Of a stretch of DNA of 64,000 nucleotides, positions 45,629-54,673 are shown piece by piece. Position numbers and translations under genes: made by a program. The stretch is from an uncultured Planctomycetota bacterium (GTDB lineage Bacteria > Planctomycetota > Planctomycetia > Gemmatales > HRBIN36). Numbering within the stretch: the stretch's first letter is position 1; each line of letters opens with the position of its first letter. Under the pieces are notes generated by a model. That model was not told the DNA's origin and made no database searches. It was given only the letters and a program-made list of their open reading frames with translations. The stretch spans positions 62,001-126,000 of the forward strand of contig CALFAY010000005.1 in NCBI GenBank assembly GCA_937944855.1, written 5' to 3'.

Positions 45629-47311
45629 TCAAGCCGCGGCTGCTAGTGCGGGAGGTTCCGATGAATCATCCAGAAGGTGCATCGTTAAATGTTCGAGGTG
45701 CTCTTCCTGTTGGCGGATACGCTTGAGGAGATGATCGCGTTCTTTCTTCAAGCGACTCAGCAATTCATGGAGGAGTTCGGCCTCTTGTTGATAACGCAGT
45801 TTTTGCGTCGTCGCCTCGGCTGCAGCGCCAAGGGCTTGTTGCCACATTTCTTCGAGGTCTTGGCGTTCCTTCATGAGCCGGGAGCGGAGCCGCTCCAAAC
45901 GCTGCGCGGTACGGGCCAGTTCCGTCTCTCGCCGTCGGGCCAACGAGAGTTGTCGGGCAACGGTTTGTTCCCAGGCGGCCGCCAACTCTTTCAGTGCTTG
46001 TTGAGCCGATGCGTTCTCGCTAATTCCTTCGGCAAGGTTGTGCTCGATTTGGACGATCGCCAGTTCTCGCTGAAGAAGTTGTTGTTCCCTGGCCTCCAGT
46101 TCCCGCTCCTTCTGCCGAAGCATCTCCCGGGCGGTAAGGTATTCTAAGCGAGCCTGCTCGCAGCCGGTCCGCAAGCGGAGCAGACGTTGAGTTTCCGTGG
46201 CGATCAACTGCTGCCATTGCTCTCGGAGCCGATAAGCCAGGACGAATCGTTGCCTGAGCGAGAGCCGGCGCGATTGCAGCACATCCCGCCAGCGGGCTTG
46301 CCGGCGGGCCAACTTGGCCTGGTGGTAGGCGACGGCGATTTCGCGGGTCTGAAGTTCCCGTTCCCGACACCGGCACTCCGCGAGCCGACGGGCCGCGTCT
46401 TGTTCCCGCAAGGTCACGGCCTGTTCTCGATTTCGAAGCTGCTCCTCACGAAGGCTCAATTCAGCCTGTGCCTGTTGAACGCCGTCCACGGCTTGCTGCC
46501 AATCGGCTTCCCAGGCCGCCTTGACTTCGGCCATACGTTGCTGGGTTTCCAGCGAGCGCTGGCTCTCGTCAAGCAGGGCGGCCGCGATTTCTGCCAGTCC
46601 GTCCAATACGAGCTGCAAATCTGACGAAGCTGGCCTTGTAGCAGTCGCTTCAGATGCAACTGTTTGAGTAAGCGCGTGAGGAGAACACAATTCTGTCTGG
46701 ACCAGGGCAGCCTCATCCCGTAGCGCTTCAAGTTTTGCCCGATAATTGCGGATCCGGTTTTCCAAATGGGTGATTTCTTGGCGGCAGGAGCGAATCAAGG
46801 ATTCGTGCAAAGCCGCCCGTTCTCGGAGGGTTTCTTCCGTTTGTTTCCAGTGAGCCGACTGAGCCGCCAGACGATGACGCTCAGCCGCCAGTTCCGCTGC
46901 TTCGGCGGCCCGATGCGCCTGCCAGTGCTCCTGAGCCTGGCGTAATTGCTGCCAGGCAGATTCAAGATGCCGGCGCTGCAATTCGAGGTCGCCATTGATT
47001 CGGCGACTCTCTGCCAAGACCGCTTGCCTGTTCGCTTCGATCTCCTCCTCCCGCTTCTGGAGTCGTTTCCATTCTTCGTGCCATCGTTTCTCCCAGCGGT
47101 TACGAATCTCCTCCTGTTGGCGGTGGAATGTTTCGCGTTCCTTGGTCAGTGCTTCGTAATCGCGCCGGAGTTCCTGAATAGCTTGGTCGATCTCCCGGAG
47201 CTGCCGGGCAGCCAAGGCCCGCAGGCGTCTGCCTTCGCGGAACAGAATCTGGGGATCGAAGGAAACGGCCGAGGCGTTCGGCGGCTCTGGCGAGGTGTGG
47301 GGGGCCTCCAT
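45629..47311 (-). CDS. Long coiled-coil protein
   Basis: A 560-residue protein that is almost entirely predicted coiled coil: continuous Leu, Gln, Arg, Glu and Ala heptads from about residue 25 to 545 with short breaks near 225 and 400. There is no signal peptide, membrane helix or catalytic domain. I do not recognise a family; comparable proteins serve as scaffolds. The 170 bases between it and holA are the shared divergent promoter region. The opposite strand has long open frames with no support. Confidence 0.7.
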   Translation of the reverse strand: MEAPHTSPEPPNASAVSFDPQILFREGRRLRALAARQLREIDQAIQELRRDYEALTKERETFHRQQEEIRNRWEKRWHEEWKRLQKREEEIEANRQAVLAESRRINGDLELQRRHLESAWQQLRQAQEHWQAHRAAEAAELAAERHRLAAQSAHWKQTEETLRERAALHESLIRSCRQEITHLENRIRNYRAKLEALRDEAALVQTELCSPHALTQTVASEATATRPASSDLQLVLDGLAEIAAALLDESQRSLETQQRMAEVKAAWEADWQQAVDGVQQAQAELSLREEQLRNREQAVTLREQDAARRLAECRCRERELQTREIAVAYHQAKLARRQARWRDVLQSRRLSLRQRFVLAYRLREQWQQLIATETQRLLRLRTGCEQARLEYLTAREMLRQKERELEAREQQLLQRELAIVQIEHNLAEGISENASAQQALKELAAAWEQTVARQLSLARRRETELARTAQRLERLRSRLMKERQDLEEMWQQALGAAAEATTQKLRYQQEAELLHELLSRLKKERDHLLKRIRQQEEHLEHLTMHLLDDSSEPPALAAAA

Positions 47312-47481
47312 GCCGTGGTCTCCTGGTTGACCGGGCCATGCGTATCGACCTGACGGTTCGCATTCTCGCTATCGTTCCTTGGAAGTGCGACAATTCACGA
47401 AAACAGACGTCGGAATCGTCTTGCCGGGCTATTGCGGTCGGGATAGGTCAAGCGTAGCGATTCCGTCTGGGGTGACATAGC

Positions 47482-48477
47482 GTGGATGCCTTCGAGTATC
47501 TTGAGGGTCGGCTACCGGACAAGCCACTCCCGGTCTATGTCCTGGCGGGAGAGGAGCAATTCCTGAAGGCTGAGGTCCTCTTCCGGCTCAAGGAGCATGT
47601 CTTGGGCAAGACCGGGGCCGACTTGGCGTTCAGCGTTCGTGACGGGAGTGAAGCGACGTTCGCCGACATCCAAGACGAATTGGCCACCCTTCCTTTCCTG
47701 GCTCCGTGCCGAATTGTCGTCGTTCGGGACGCGGACAGCTTCGTGACCCGGTGCCGAGAAAGCCTCGAAAAGTACTGCCAAAGCCCCGCTCCTCACGGAG
47801 TCCTTGTCCTGGATGTCAAATCATGGAGGAGCAATACCCGGCTAGCCCGGTTGGTCCCGTCGCAAGGGGTGATTGAATGTAGCCTGCCGGAATACGAAGC
47901 TGGCAAGCGACGTGTGCGGGGTTGGCTGGTCCGTCGCTGTTCGCAAAAGCACGGCGAAAAACTGGCAGCCGAGGCGGTCGATTTTCTACTCGAATGTCAC
48001 GGCACCGACCTCGGAGTTCTGGATCAAGAATTGGCCAAGCTGGCCGCGTATGTCGGGGACGCTGCGGCGATTACAGTGCAAGACGTTCAGCGTCTGACGA
48101 GCCGGACTCGCGAAGTGGATGTGTGGCCGATCTTCGACCTCCTGGCCCGAGGCGACCAAGTTGGCGCGCTGCGGTTGCTTGGCGAGCTGATTGAACAGGG
48201 CAATGAACCGATGCAGCTTCTGGGTGCTTTGAGTTGGCAACTGCGTCGGCTGGCCCAGGTTTATTACTTGCGACGGCGCGGCATAGCTCATTTTGCCGCG
48301 GTAAAGCAGGCCGGTCTTCTGCGTCCCGAACAAGCCGAACAACTCCTTCGGCGGCTTGGTCCGCGTGCGGAACAGTTGTACGATTGGCTTCTGGATGCGG
48401 ACTTGCGTCTTAAAAGCAGCAGCGATCTGCCCCCGCGTGCCGTGTTGGAACGCCTTGTTGCTCGCCTGGCTTCGTGA
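47482..48477 (+). CDS. holA: DNA polymerase III subunit delta
   Basis: A 331-residue clamp-loader wrench subunit. The N-terminal VYVLAGEEQFLKAEVL, the FLAPCRIVVVRDAD strand, the LDQELAKLAAYVGD helix and the C-terminal collar (MQLLGALSWQLRRLAQVYYLRRRG) are typical; no P-loop is present, as expected. It binds the beta clamp with DnaX and HolB. It starts with GTG at 47482. A glycosidase gene follows 11 bases later but is functionally unrelated, so the operon may just be positional. Confidence 0.9.
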   Translation: MDAFEYLEGRLPDKPLPVYVLAGEEQFLKAEVLFRLKEHVLGKTGADLAFSVRDGSEATFADIQDELATLPFLAPCRIVVVRDADSFVTRCRESLEKYCQSPAPHGVLVLDVKSWRSNTRLARLVPSQGVIECSLPEYEAGKRRVRGWLVRRCSQKHGEKLAAEAVDFLLECHGTDLGVLDQELAKLAAYVGDAAAITVQDVQRLTSRTREVDVWPIFDLLARGDQVGALRLLGELIEQGNEPMQLLGALSWQLRRLAQVYYLRRRGIAHFAAVKQAGLLRPEQAEQLLRRLGPRAEQLYDWLLDADLRLKSSSDLPPRAVLERLVARLAS

Positions 48478-48488
48478 AGGGGATTGCC

Positions 48489-50852
48489 ATGCGGATCTTA
48501 GCGTTGCGGACTTTCTCGGTCAGCGTGTCACTCTGGCTCCTGGGCATCAGCCTCATCTCGGTTTTCGGCGCGGAGTTGCGGCCCGTGCCTTTCCGCGACG
48601 TTCGCATCCGGGACGAGTTCTGGTCGCCACGCTTGGAGATCAACCGCACGGTCACGGCACAAGCCAATATCAGGCAGTGCGAAATCACTGCTCGCATCCG
48701 CAATTTCGCAGTCGCTGCGGGGCGTGAACCGGGGCAGCACGAAGGGTTGCTGTTCAATGACTCGGACGTTTACAAGGCCCTCGAAGGCATTGCCTATGCA
48801 CTGGCGGACAAACGTGATCCGGAACTGGAAAAGCAGGCCGACGCCATCATCGACCTGATCGCGGCCGCCCAACAGCCAGACGGGTACCTGAACACCTACT
48901 ACACGCTGGTCAAGCCGCAGGAGCGATGGAAGAACACCGCCCACGGCCACGAGATGTACTGCGCCGGCCATTTGATCGAGGCTGGCATCGCTTACCACCA
49001 GGCGACCGGCAAGACGAAGCTGCTCGACGTCGCCCGCCGCTTTGCCGATCATATCTGCAACACCTTCGGACCAGGCAAGCGGATCGACGTCTGCGGCCAT
49101 GAGGAAATCGAATTAGCCCTCGTCAAGCTGTACCGCCATACCGGCGAGAAGAAGTACCTCGACCAAGCTCAATTCTTCCTCGAAACACGTGGCCGCAGCG
49201 AGGGCCGGCAGCTTTTCGGCGAGTATGCTCAGGACCACAAGCCGATCCGTGAACAGGATGAAGTCGTCGGACACGCCGTCCGAGCCATGTACCTCTACTG
49301 CGCGATTGCTGATTACGCCGCCATCATTGGCGACAAGCAGTTGCTAGCCAATTTAGAGAAGATCTGGAACGACGTGACCCAGCGGAAAATGTACATCACC
49401 GGCGGCATCGGCTCCTCCGCCAGCAACGAGGGTTTTACCAAACCTTACGACTTGCCTAACGATTCTGCCTATGCGGAGACCTGCGCCGCCGTCGGGCTGG
49501 CCTTGTGGAGCCACCGCATGTTCCTGCTGACTCGGCAAGCCAAATATGCCGACCTTGTGGAACGTCTTGGCTACAACGGCCTGCTTAGCGGCGTATCGCT
49601 TTCTGGGGACCGATTTTTCTACACAAACCCCCTCGGGACCAAAAGCGGGACTCAACGAGTACCGTGGTTCGCCTGTGCCTGTTGCCCGCCGAACATCCTT
49701 CGCTGGATCGCCGGTATCGGCGACCGCGTTTATGCTCATGAAGATGACTCCATTTACACGGTGCTGTTCGTTTCTGGGGAAGCCGTGGTTCCGCTCGCCA
49801 GCGGCCCGATTCGCATTCGCCAGGAAGGAGAGTATCCCTGGCAGGGGCATATCCGCTTCACATTCCACATGGACCGACCGCAGACATTCGACTTCTACGT
49901 GCGCATCCCGGAGTGGGTCGGGTCGGATGACTGGCAGATTTCCGTGCCTCAGAGGCCGGATTCCATGATCGACCGCAACGAGCGAGGACGCAGCGGCTTC
50001 GTGAAACTTCGTGCCAATTGGAAGAACGGAGATGTCGTCGAGCTTTCGCTGCCGATGATAGTGCAGCGGCGCTACGCCCATCCCGATGTAGCGGCCAATG
50101 TGGGGCGCGTCGCCCTTACTCGAGGACCGCTCGTGTACTGCCTGGAAGGAGTGGATAACTCCGGCCAGGTAAGAAATCTGGTGCTTCCGCGTGACGCCGA
50201 GATCACAGCCAGGCGTGACCCTGAGCGTCTGGGCGGCGTCGTCGTCCTCACTGGCACTGCGGAAGCCGTCAGTCGGGGCGAAGACGGCAGCTTGATCTCC
50301 AAGCCCATCCCCTTCCTCGCCATTCCCTACTACGCCTGGGCCAACCGGGGCCCGACTCCGATGGTCGTCTGGATTCCGGAAAAGATGGAACTGGCCGAGT
50401 TGCCCGGAGGGGACGGCATCCAGTCTCGCGGCGTGGTCGTGCGGGCCTCGCACTGTTGGGTCAATGACACCGTGACGGCCCTCAACGACGGACAATTGCC
50501 CAGGTCGTCGGGCGATCATGACATTCCCCGGATGACCTGGTGGGACCGACGCGGCAGCGTCGAGTGGGTCGCCTACCGGTTTTCGTCGCCCAGAAAGATC
50601 CAAAAGAGCCGCGTCTATTGGTTCGATGATACCGGTCGCGGCTTTTGCCGGGTTCCTGCCTCGTGGCGGGTGCTTTACCAAGATGGCCGAGAATGGAAAG
50701 AAGCTAGACTGCTTCCAGGAGCTTCCTACGGCACAGCGCTGGACCGTTTCAACGACGTGGAGTTCGAGCCTGTCATGGCCCGGGAAATCCGTCTGGAAGT
50801 TCGACTCAAACCGGGCTTTTCGGGCGGCATTCTGGAATGGGTCGTGGAGTAG
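48489..50852 (+). CDS. Secreted GH127/DUF1680 glycoside hydrolase
   Basis: A 787-residue protein with a signal peptide (LWLLGISLISVFGA) and an (alpha/alpha)6 catalytic domain. HypBA1-type beta-L-arabinofuranosidases use a zinc-cysteine site; the matching residues here are the Glu-Cys of AYAETCAAVG and the cysteine pair in FACACCPPNILRW. The GGIGSSASNEGF and YHQATGK blocks support the family. The C-terminal third has jelly-roll-like strands. ATG at 48489 has GAAGGGG upstream. It may trim arabinose or related sugars from plant or algal polymers; the exact substrate is not certain. Confidence 0.88.
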   Translation: MRILALRTFSVSVSLWLLGISLISVFGAELRPVPFRDVRIRDEFWSPRLEINRTVTAQANIRQCEITARIRNFAVAAGREPGQHEGLLFNDSDVYKALEGIAYALADKRDPELEKQADAIIDLIAAAQQPDGYLNTYYTLVKPQERWKNTAHGHEMYCAGHLIEAGIAYHQATGKTKLLDVARRFADHICNTFGPGKRIDVCGHEEIELALVKLYRHTGEKKYLDQAQFFLETRGRSEGRQLFGEYAQDHKPIREQDEVVGHAVRAMYLYCAIADYAAIIGDKQLLANLEKIWNDVTQRKMYITGGIGSSASNEGFTKPYDLPNDSAYAETCAAVGLALWSHRMFLLTRQAKYADLVERLGYNGLLSGVSLSGDRFFYTNPLGTKSGTQRVPWFACACCPPNILRWIAGIGDRVYAHEDDSIYTVLFVSGEAVVPLASGPIRIRQEGEYPWQGHIRFTFHMDRPQTFDFYVRIPEWVGSDDWQISVPQRPDSMIDRNERGRSGFVKLRANWKNGDVVELSLPMIVQRRYAHPDVAANVGRVALTRGPLVYCLEGVDNSGQVRNLVLPRDAEITARRDPERLGGVVVLTGTAEAVSRGEDGSLISKPIPFLAIPYYAWANRGPTPMVVWIPEKMELAELPGGDGIQSRGVVVRASHCWVNDTVTALNDGQLPRSSGDHDIPRMTWWDRRGSVEWVAYRFSSPRKIQKSRVYWFDDTGRGFCRVPASWRVLYQDGREWKEARLLPGASYGTALDRFNDVEFEPVMAREIRLEVRLKPGFSGGILEWVVE

Positions 50853-50952
50853 GTACAATACGCCTTGGCGGCACAATCGGAGCAACCGTCGCGTTCCAGA
50901 CCCCTGATCCTCCGGGCGGGTCGATGTCGCCCTGGCCCCTTGCGTAATTCCC

Positions 50953-50980
50953 TTGCATTATAGCAACAAGCCCTTAGAAT
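50953..50980 (+). promoter_or_regulatory. Candidate sigma-70 promoter for the acidic HTH gene
   Basis: TTGCAT (50953-50958) and TAGAAT (50975-50980) are 16 bases apart, about 130 bases before the ATG at 51113, inside the 260-base gap after the glycosidase. The 5' leader would be about 125 bases. Confidence 0.45.
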
Positions 50981-51112
50981 CAGATAAGAAACTGTGCAAT
51001 CGGCAAGGTTTCCAGACTCTGCTCATTTCCTCGGCCGCTCGGAGTCAGTGCGCTGTCGTCCTGCTCCCCGAGTCGGACGACTAGCGGGAGCCGCAAGCAC
51101 CTGGAGTAGCTC

Positions 51113-52666
51113 ATGCCACAGGATTTCTACACCCTTGAAGAAGCCGCTAAGCGTTTGGGACTTCCCCGCGAGAAGCTGACCGAGATGGCTAACAAACGGG
51201 AGATCCGCGCCTTCATGGATCGCGGCACGCTGCGTTTTCGCCGGGCCGAAATCGAAGAACTGGCTCGGCGTCGCGGCTTGGCCAGCGATGTCGAACTGCC
51301 TCTCGGGGATTCAGGGGCAGGTCAGAGTGCCGGCAAAGCGGAGGACGTGTTCCCGTTCCAGTTGGAGGAGTCGGGGCCGGGAGACCAGACGGAGATGCTG
51401 GCGTTGTCGGACCTGCCGTCCAAGCCTGCTCCAGGCAGCGACAGCGACGTGCGACTGGTGCAACAGGGCAGCGACGTCGAACTGAGTATGGACAAACCGA
51501 CTTCCAAGCCGCCCTCGTCGGGCAAGCTGGACAAAGCGAAATCCTCGGCAGACAGCGGGTCGCGCCTGGTGCCGGACAGCGACAGCGATGTCAAACTGGT
51601 TCCCGAGGAGGGGATTGACCTGGATCTAGGTCGGCAAATGCCTTCCGGCAGCGGCGACAGCGGTGTGCGTCTGGAGTCTGGAGGACGAAAGACGGGGCGG
51701 GATGTCGATCTGTCTTCGCCGACCGAGGAGATTGATCTGGAGGCCGAGCTCCGGAAAGCGGAGGAGTCTTCCAAGCCACCCTTCAAGCCCGCTCCGGCAC
51801 CCTTCGAGTTGAGCAAGGAAGAACAGAAACCCGGCAGCAGCGAGTTCGATCTGGCACCGCAGCCAAAAGGCCCTTCGGATAGCATCTTCGATACCTCGTC
51901 GTCAGATGACCTCGTCCTCGACCTGGGAAGCCAGTCGGGCAAGCTCTCAGGCGCTTCGGGCATCAACCTCGACAAGCCTTCGGACCGCGGCGTGCCTTTA
52001 GAGGAAGGCTCCAGCGAGGAGGAGGCTCTGACCTTCGAGCTTTCCGACGTGGAGGGCGAACCAGCTGCCAGCAAGGAAGGCAGTGCCGATTCCAGCAGCG
52101 AGTTCGAACTGAGCCTCGACGAAGGCGCTTTGGCACCCCTGGACGAAGGCGAAGGGGACATCAAGGTGCGTACCGACATGATGCTGCCCAAAGACGAGGG
52201 CAGTTCGGAAGACCTGACGCTGGACACCGGTTCCAGCAGCGAGATCAATCTGGAAACCTCAGACTTCGAACTGCACTTGGATGAAGGCGAAGAAGAAACT
52301 GGCAGCGAGGTCGTGGTCCTGGACGAAGACGTGAGTTCTGAGGAAGCGACCGCTCTGGAGGCAGAGGAAGTCGCCGAGGCCGAGGAGGAGGCAGCGGTGG
52401 TCGCCGAGGCCGAGGAAGCTTCTGAGGAGTTGATGGTAGGGGAGGCGCCCGAGCAACCCGCGCCCCGGGGAGACGTGGTTCCGGTGGCTGTCGAAGCTCC
52501 GCCGGCGGAGTGGGGCTGGTGGTCGCTGATCCACCTGCCGACGACGTTGGTCCTTCTGTTCACCGGCTTCCTGCTTTACGAGATGCTGAGGAGCATCTGG
52601 GGCTACAATCAGCCTACCGCCGTGGGGAGCCGTCTGTTCGACCTGTTCAACAGTATCATGAAATAG
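51113..52666 (+). CDS. HTH-domain protein with acidic SDSDV repeats and C-terminal anchor
   Basis: A 517-residue protein. Residues 1-60 are a MerR/excisionase-like helix-turn-helix (FYTLEEAAKRLGLPREKLTEM). From about 65 to 450 the chain is low-complexity and acidic (Asp, Glu, Ser), with recurring units such as SDSDVRLV, SDSDVKLV, GDSGVRLE and SSEFELSLDEG. A single hydrophobic helix (about 468-490, STLVLLFTGFLLYEML region) follows, with a short tail. The layout suggests a membrane-tethered DNA- or protein-binding factor with a long disordered arm. This arrangement is known to me mainly from Gemmataceae. No partner gene is evident. Confidence 0.72.
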   Translation: MPQDFYTLEEAAKRLGLPREKLTEMANKREIRAFMDRGTLRFRRAEIEELARRRGLASDVELPLGDSGAGQSAGKAEDVFPFQLEESGPGDQTEMLALSDLPSKPAPGSDSDVRLVQQGSDVELSMDKPTSKPPSSGKLDKAKSSADSGSRLVPDSDSDVKLVPEEGIDLDLGRQMPSGSGDSGVRLESGGRKTGRDVDLSSPTEEIDLEAELRKAEESSKPPFKPAPAPFELSKEEQKPGSSEFDLAPQPKGPSDSIFDTSSSDDLVLDLGSQSGKLSGASGINLDKPSDRGVPLEEGSSEEEALTFELSDVEGEPAASKEGSADSSSEFELSLDEGALAPLDEGEGDIKVRTDMMLPKDEGSSEDLTLDTGSSSEINLETSDFELHLDEGEEETGSEVVVLDEDVSSEEATALEAEEVAEAEEEAAVVAEAEEASEELMVGEAPEQPAPRGDVVPVAVEAPPAEWGWWSLIHLPTTLVLLFTGFLLYEMLRSIWGYNQPTAVGSRLFDLFNSIMK

Positions 52667-52691
52667 GATTGCGTGAGGCCGAAGACGCCGT

Positions 52692-52731
52692 CAGCCCATG
52701 GGGAATTCCCCGTGGGCTGTCTTCCTTTTTT
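52692..52731 (+). terminator. Rho-independent terminator after the acidic HTH gene
   Basis: CAGCCCATGGGG (52692-52703) pairs with CCCCGTGGGCTG (52708-52719), one G-T pair, around an AATT loop. It is followed by TCTTCCTTTTTT, 26 bases after the stop. Confidence 0.85.
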
Positions 52732-52737
52732 CAGCGA

Positions 52738-52767
52738 TTGCTGCTGGACGGAAAAGACGTGTATGAT
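52738..52767 (+). promoter_or_regulatory. Candidate promoter of the GNAT gene
   Basis: TTGCTG (52738-52743) and TATGAT (52762-52767) are 18 bases apart and directly follow the terminator. The GNAT start is 65 bases downstream. Confidence 0.5.
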
Positions 52768-52831
52768 GAGCACATCGGTTCCGAGTTTGGATCAGTTATT
52801 TGCGCCCGAACGGAAGGACTGAGGACGAGTC

Positions 52832-53281
52832 ATGGCCGACGCCGTCGTTGATTTGCTAGGACCGGAGGACATGCCGGTCATCGTGGACCTTTACAACCAG
52901 ATCTTCCGTCCCGCGCGCGATCTGGCATCTTTTGAGAGGCGGTTCCGAGGGCGGTACAACATTCTGAGGCTGGTGGCACGCCTGGGCAACGAGCCGGTCG
53001 GTTTTTTCATCGGCTTCGAACTGAAGCCGACGGTGTTCTTTTCATGGTTCTACGGGGTACTGCCCCCCTACCGCCGCATGGGGATCGCGTCGCAAATCAT
53101 GGACGTCGTTCACGAGTGGGCGCGTCAGCAGGATTACGAATCGGTACGGTTGGAATGTCATAACGGCCACCGTCCGATGCTCCACTTGTGCATCGCCAAG
53201 GGCTATGACATCGTCGGCATCCGCTGGGATCCGGACCGTGGGGATAATCTGGTCATTTTCGAAAAGCTTCTCGGTTCGTGA
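52832..53281 (+). CDS. GNAT-family N-acetyltransferase
   Basis: A 149-residue GNAT protein. Motif A is recognisable in GVLPPYRRMGIASQIMDVV (acetyl-CoA pyrophosphate loop), preceded by the beta-4 strand FFSWFYG and followed by SVRLECHNGHRPMLHLCIAKGYD, where the Cys-His-Asn run and the RPMLHLCIAKGY helix fit motif B. The acceptor cannot be inferred. It stands alone with its own promoter and no shared operon. Confidence 0.85.
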   Translation: MADAVVDLLGPEDMPVIVDLYNQIFRPARDLASFERRFRGRYNILRLVARLGNEPVGFFIGFELKPTVFFSWFYGVLPPYRRMGIASQIMDVVHEWARQQDYESVRLECHNGHRPMLHLCIAKGYDIVGIRWDPDRGDNLVIFEKLLGS

Positions 53282-53405
53282 GAGCACAACCCGCCTCTTC
53301 AGGGAGAAACACCGCTTGATTGACCCCGTCGAAGCGTAGCGGATACAATGCAGACTTATGTTGGCGGACTAGTTGAGCGTCCCATCCTCTCAGGGGAAAA
53401 GACGT

Positions 53406-54071
53406 TTGCAGTACCACGTGCTTCTGGAGCGGATCGCCAGCGGCATCGCTGAATGGGCGGTCATTGTCGCCCCGTTGGCTGTGTACTTCCTGTTCCTGGC
53501 CCAAGCAGTCTATCGGCAGGGCCGTCCCGTAGTCCTTTCCGGCCTGGCCAACATGGCCGCTCTGTGGTTCGCCGTTTCCGGCTTCCTTCTGTTCGGGCCA
53601 GCAAGTTGGATCGTGTATTCGTTCTCGCGGTACGGTCCCATCGTGTACGGGATCGCCTACGGCTTGTATGTCGTGTTTCTGATCCTAGCTGCCCTCGTGA
53701 CCGTGGCCCGACAACGAAATTCCTTGGTAGTCTTCAATCTCGATCCCGACCGTTTCGGGATCGTGTTTCAGCGAATCCTTTCGGCCTTGGGAATTCCCTA
53801 CGAATCGACGCCGGGACGGCTGGCTCTGGCCGACGGCAAACTTGTCCTGGACCTGGAAACGTCGCGGGTTTGGAACTATGTGGCCCTGACTTGGTATGGC
53901 TCTGAGGAACCGTTGCGCCGCAAGATCGAGGCTGAGCTACGGACCTGCCTGAGCCAGGAGCAGGCTCGTCCGGGCCATGCCCAGCGGCTGCTAATGGTCG
54001 TAGCTATGGCATTGGTGTCGTTCCTCTTCTTCGCTTTCCTCGTGCTCCGGCTGTTCCATCCTTCCCTGTAA
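53406..54071 (+). CDS. Membrane protein of unknown function
   Basis: About 221 residues. Hydrophobic helices lie near residues 15-35, 45-65 and 75-100, followed by a soluble stretch (VFNLDPDRFGIVFQRILSAL and on) and a last helix (LLMVVAMALVSFLFFAFLVL). No recognisable motif. The open frame begins at TTG 53373, but GGGGAA lies 8 bases before TTG at 53406, which I prefer. It is convergent with hemP. The 69-base gap can form GGCAC/GTGCC (54080-54109), a weak shared terminator. Confidence 0.6.
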   Translation: MQYHVLLERIASGIAEWAVIVAPLAVYFLFLAQAVYRQGRPVVLSGLANMAALWFAVSGFLLFGPASWIVYSFSRYGPIVYGIAYGLYVVFLILAALVTVARQRNSLVVFNLDPDRFGIVFQRILSALGIPYESTPGRLALADGKLVLDLETSRVWNYVALTWYGSEEPLRRKIEAELRTCLSQEQARPGHAQRLLMVVAMALVSFLFFAFLVLRLFHPSL

Positions 54072-54140
54072 CCTTGTAAGGCACCGAACTTCGGTCCGGC
54101 TTTCGTGCCACTGCTAAATGATTCCCACCGACGAGGCAGG

Positions 54141-54326
54141 TCACTTCTGAAGAATCAGTTTGTTCCGGCGGGTGATGCGGAGGCGGTAGCGGACCCCGGC
54201 GTGTTCGATAAAGATCTCGCGACAGCCTCCAAAAAGCTCTTGAGAAGAAACTACCTGAGCGGGTTGTTGCGGCTTCTCAGGGCGTGGAGCCGGATGCGAC
54301 GACGGCTCGGGTCGTGGATCGGTCAT
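54141..54326 (-). CDS. hemP: Hemin uptake protein HemP
   Basis: A 61-residue protein whose C-terminal half matches HemP/YdiE: SSQELFGG, then EIFIEHAGVRYRLR, then KLILQK. HemP proteins are small and associated with heme or iron acquisition and regulation; in several proteobacteria they act in hemin uptake control. The N-terminus is Pro/Ser-rich. ATG at 54326 is 7 bases after GGAGGG; the frame is open to 54395 but would overlap the first palindrome. It is divergent from the pseudopilin-lipoprotein-DUF4198 operon. Confidence 0.88.
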   Translation of the reverse strand: MTDPRPEPSSHPAPRPEKPQQPAQVVSSQELFGGCREIFIEHAGVRYRLRITRRNKLILQK

Positions 54327-54362
54327 CAGCAGCCCTCCAGGTTCGGCTAAGAGCATATGAGA

Positions 54363-54379
54363 TTGAGATTCAATGTCAA
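54363..54379. promoter_or_regulatory. Palindromic operator-like box 1 near hemP
   Basis: TTGAGATTCAATGTCAA, an imperfect 17-bp palindrome (one mismatched pair either side of the centre), 37 bases before the hemP start. It has the TTGA-N9-TCAA form of a 7-1-7 Fur-type site but is not the E. coli consensus. Confidence 0.6.
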
Positions 54380-54502
54380 TGGTTTGACCTTTCACCGCCC
54401 CCTGCTGGGAACCGCTTGCTTCACGCAGTAGCGGTTGAGATTGTGAAAAAAATCCTCCAACACCTTGCCGGACGTTGGAGATGGCTCTACCATCAGAGAT
54501 AG

Positions 54503-54525
54503 TTGTTGAGACAACATCTCAACAA
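54503..54525. promoter_or_regulatory. Palindromic operator-like box 2
   Basis: Arms TTGTTGAGA (54503-54511) and TCTCAACAA (54517-54525) are perfect 9-bp complements around a 5-base centre. The inner 17 bases TTGAGACAACATCTCAA share spacing and half-site with box 1. It lies about 150 bases before the pseudopilin ATG. Confidence 0.65.
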
Positions 54526-54673
54526 TGCCTGCCGTTCCAACCCTTGAAGGTCATTGGTCGGTGGCTGGTTGAGATGGCACCGCTGCTCAGCTCCCGCCGT
54601 GGATCCGCATCCCTCGGATCCCCTCCGTTCGCGATGCAGCATTCCGCAACCCCAGTTTCAGGAGGATTTGCTG

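Larger units (their letters stand above)
54327..54673. promoter_or_regulatory. Divergent regulatory region hemP / pseudopilin
   Basis: The only stretch over 300 bases without a gene. It contains two 17-bp palindromes (54363-54379 and 54506-54522) and single TTGAGAT half-sites at 54435 and 54569, with one more TGAGATT at 54358. The rest has no further structure I can recognise. The pseudopilin ribosome site AGGAGG is at its right end. Confidence 0.65.

Noticed and set aside
49353-50885. A 510-codon open frame opposite the GH127 gene
   Set aside because: Antisense to a well-supported secreted glycosidase; no independent evidence.
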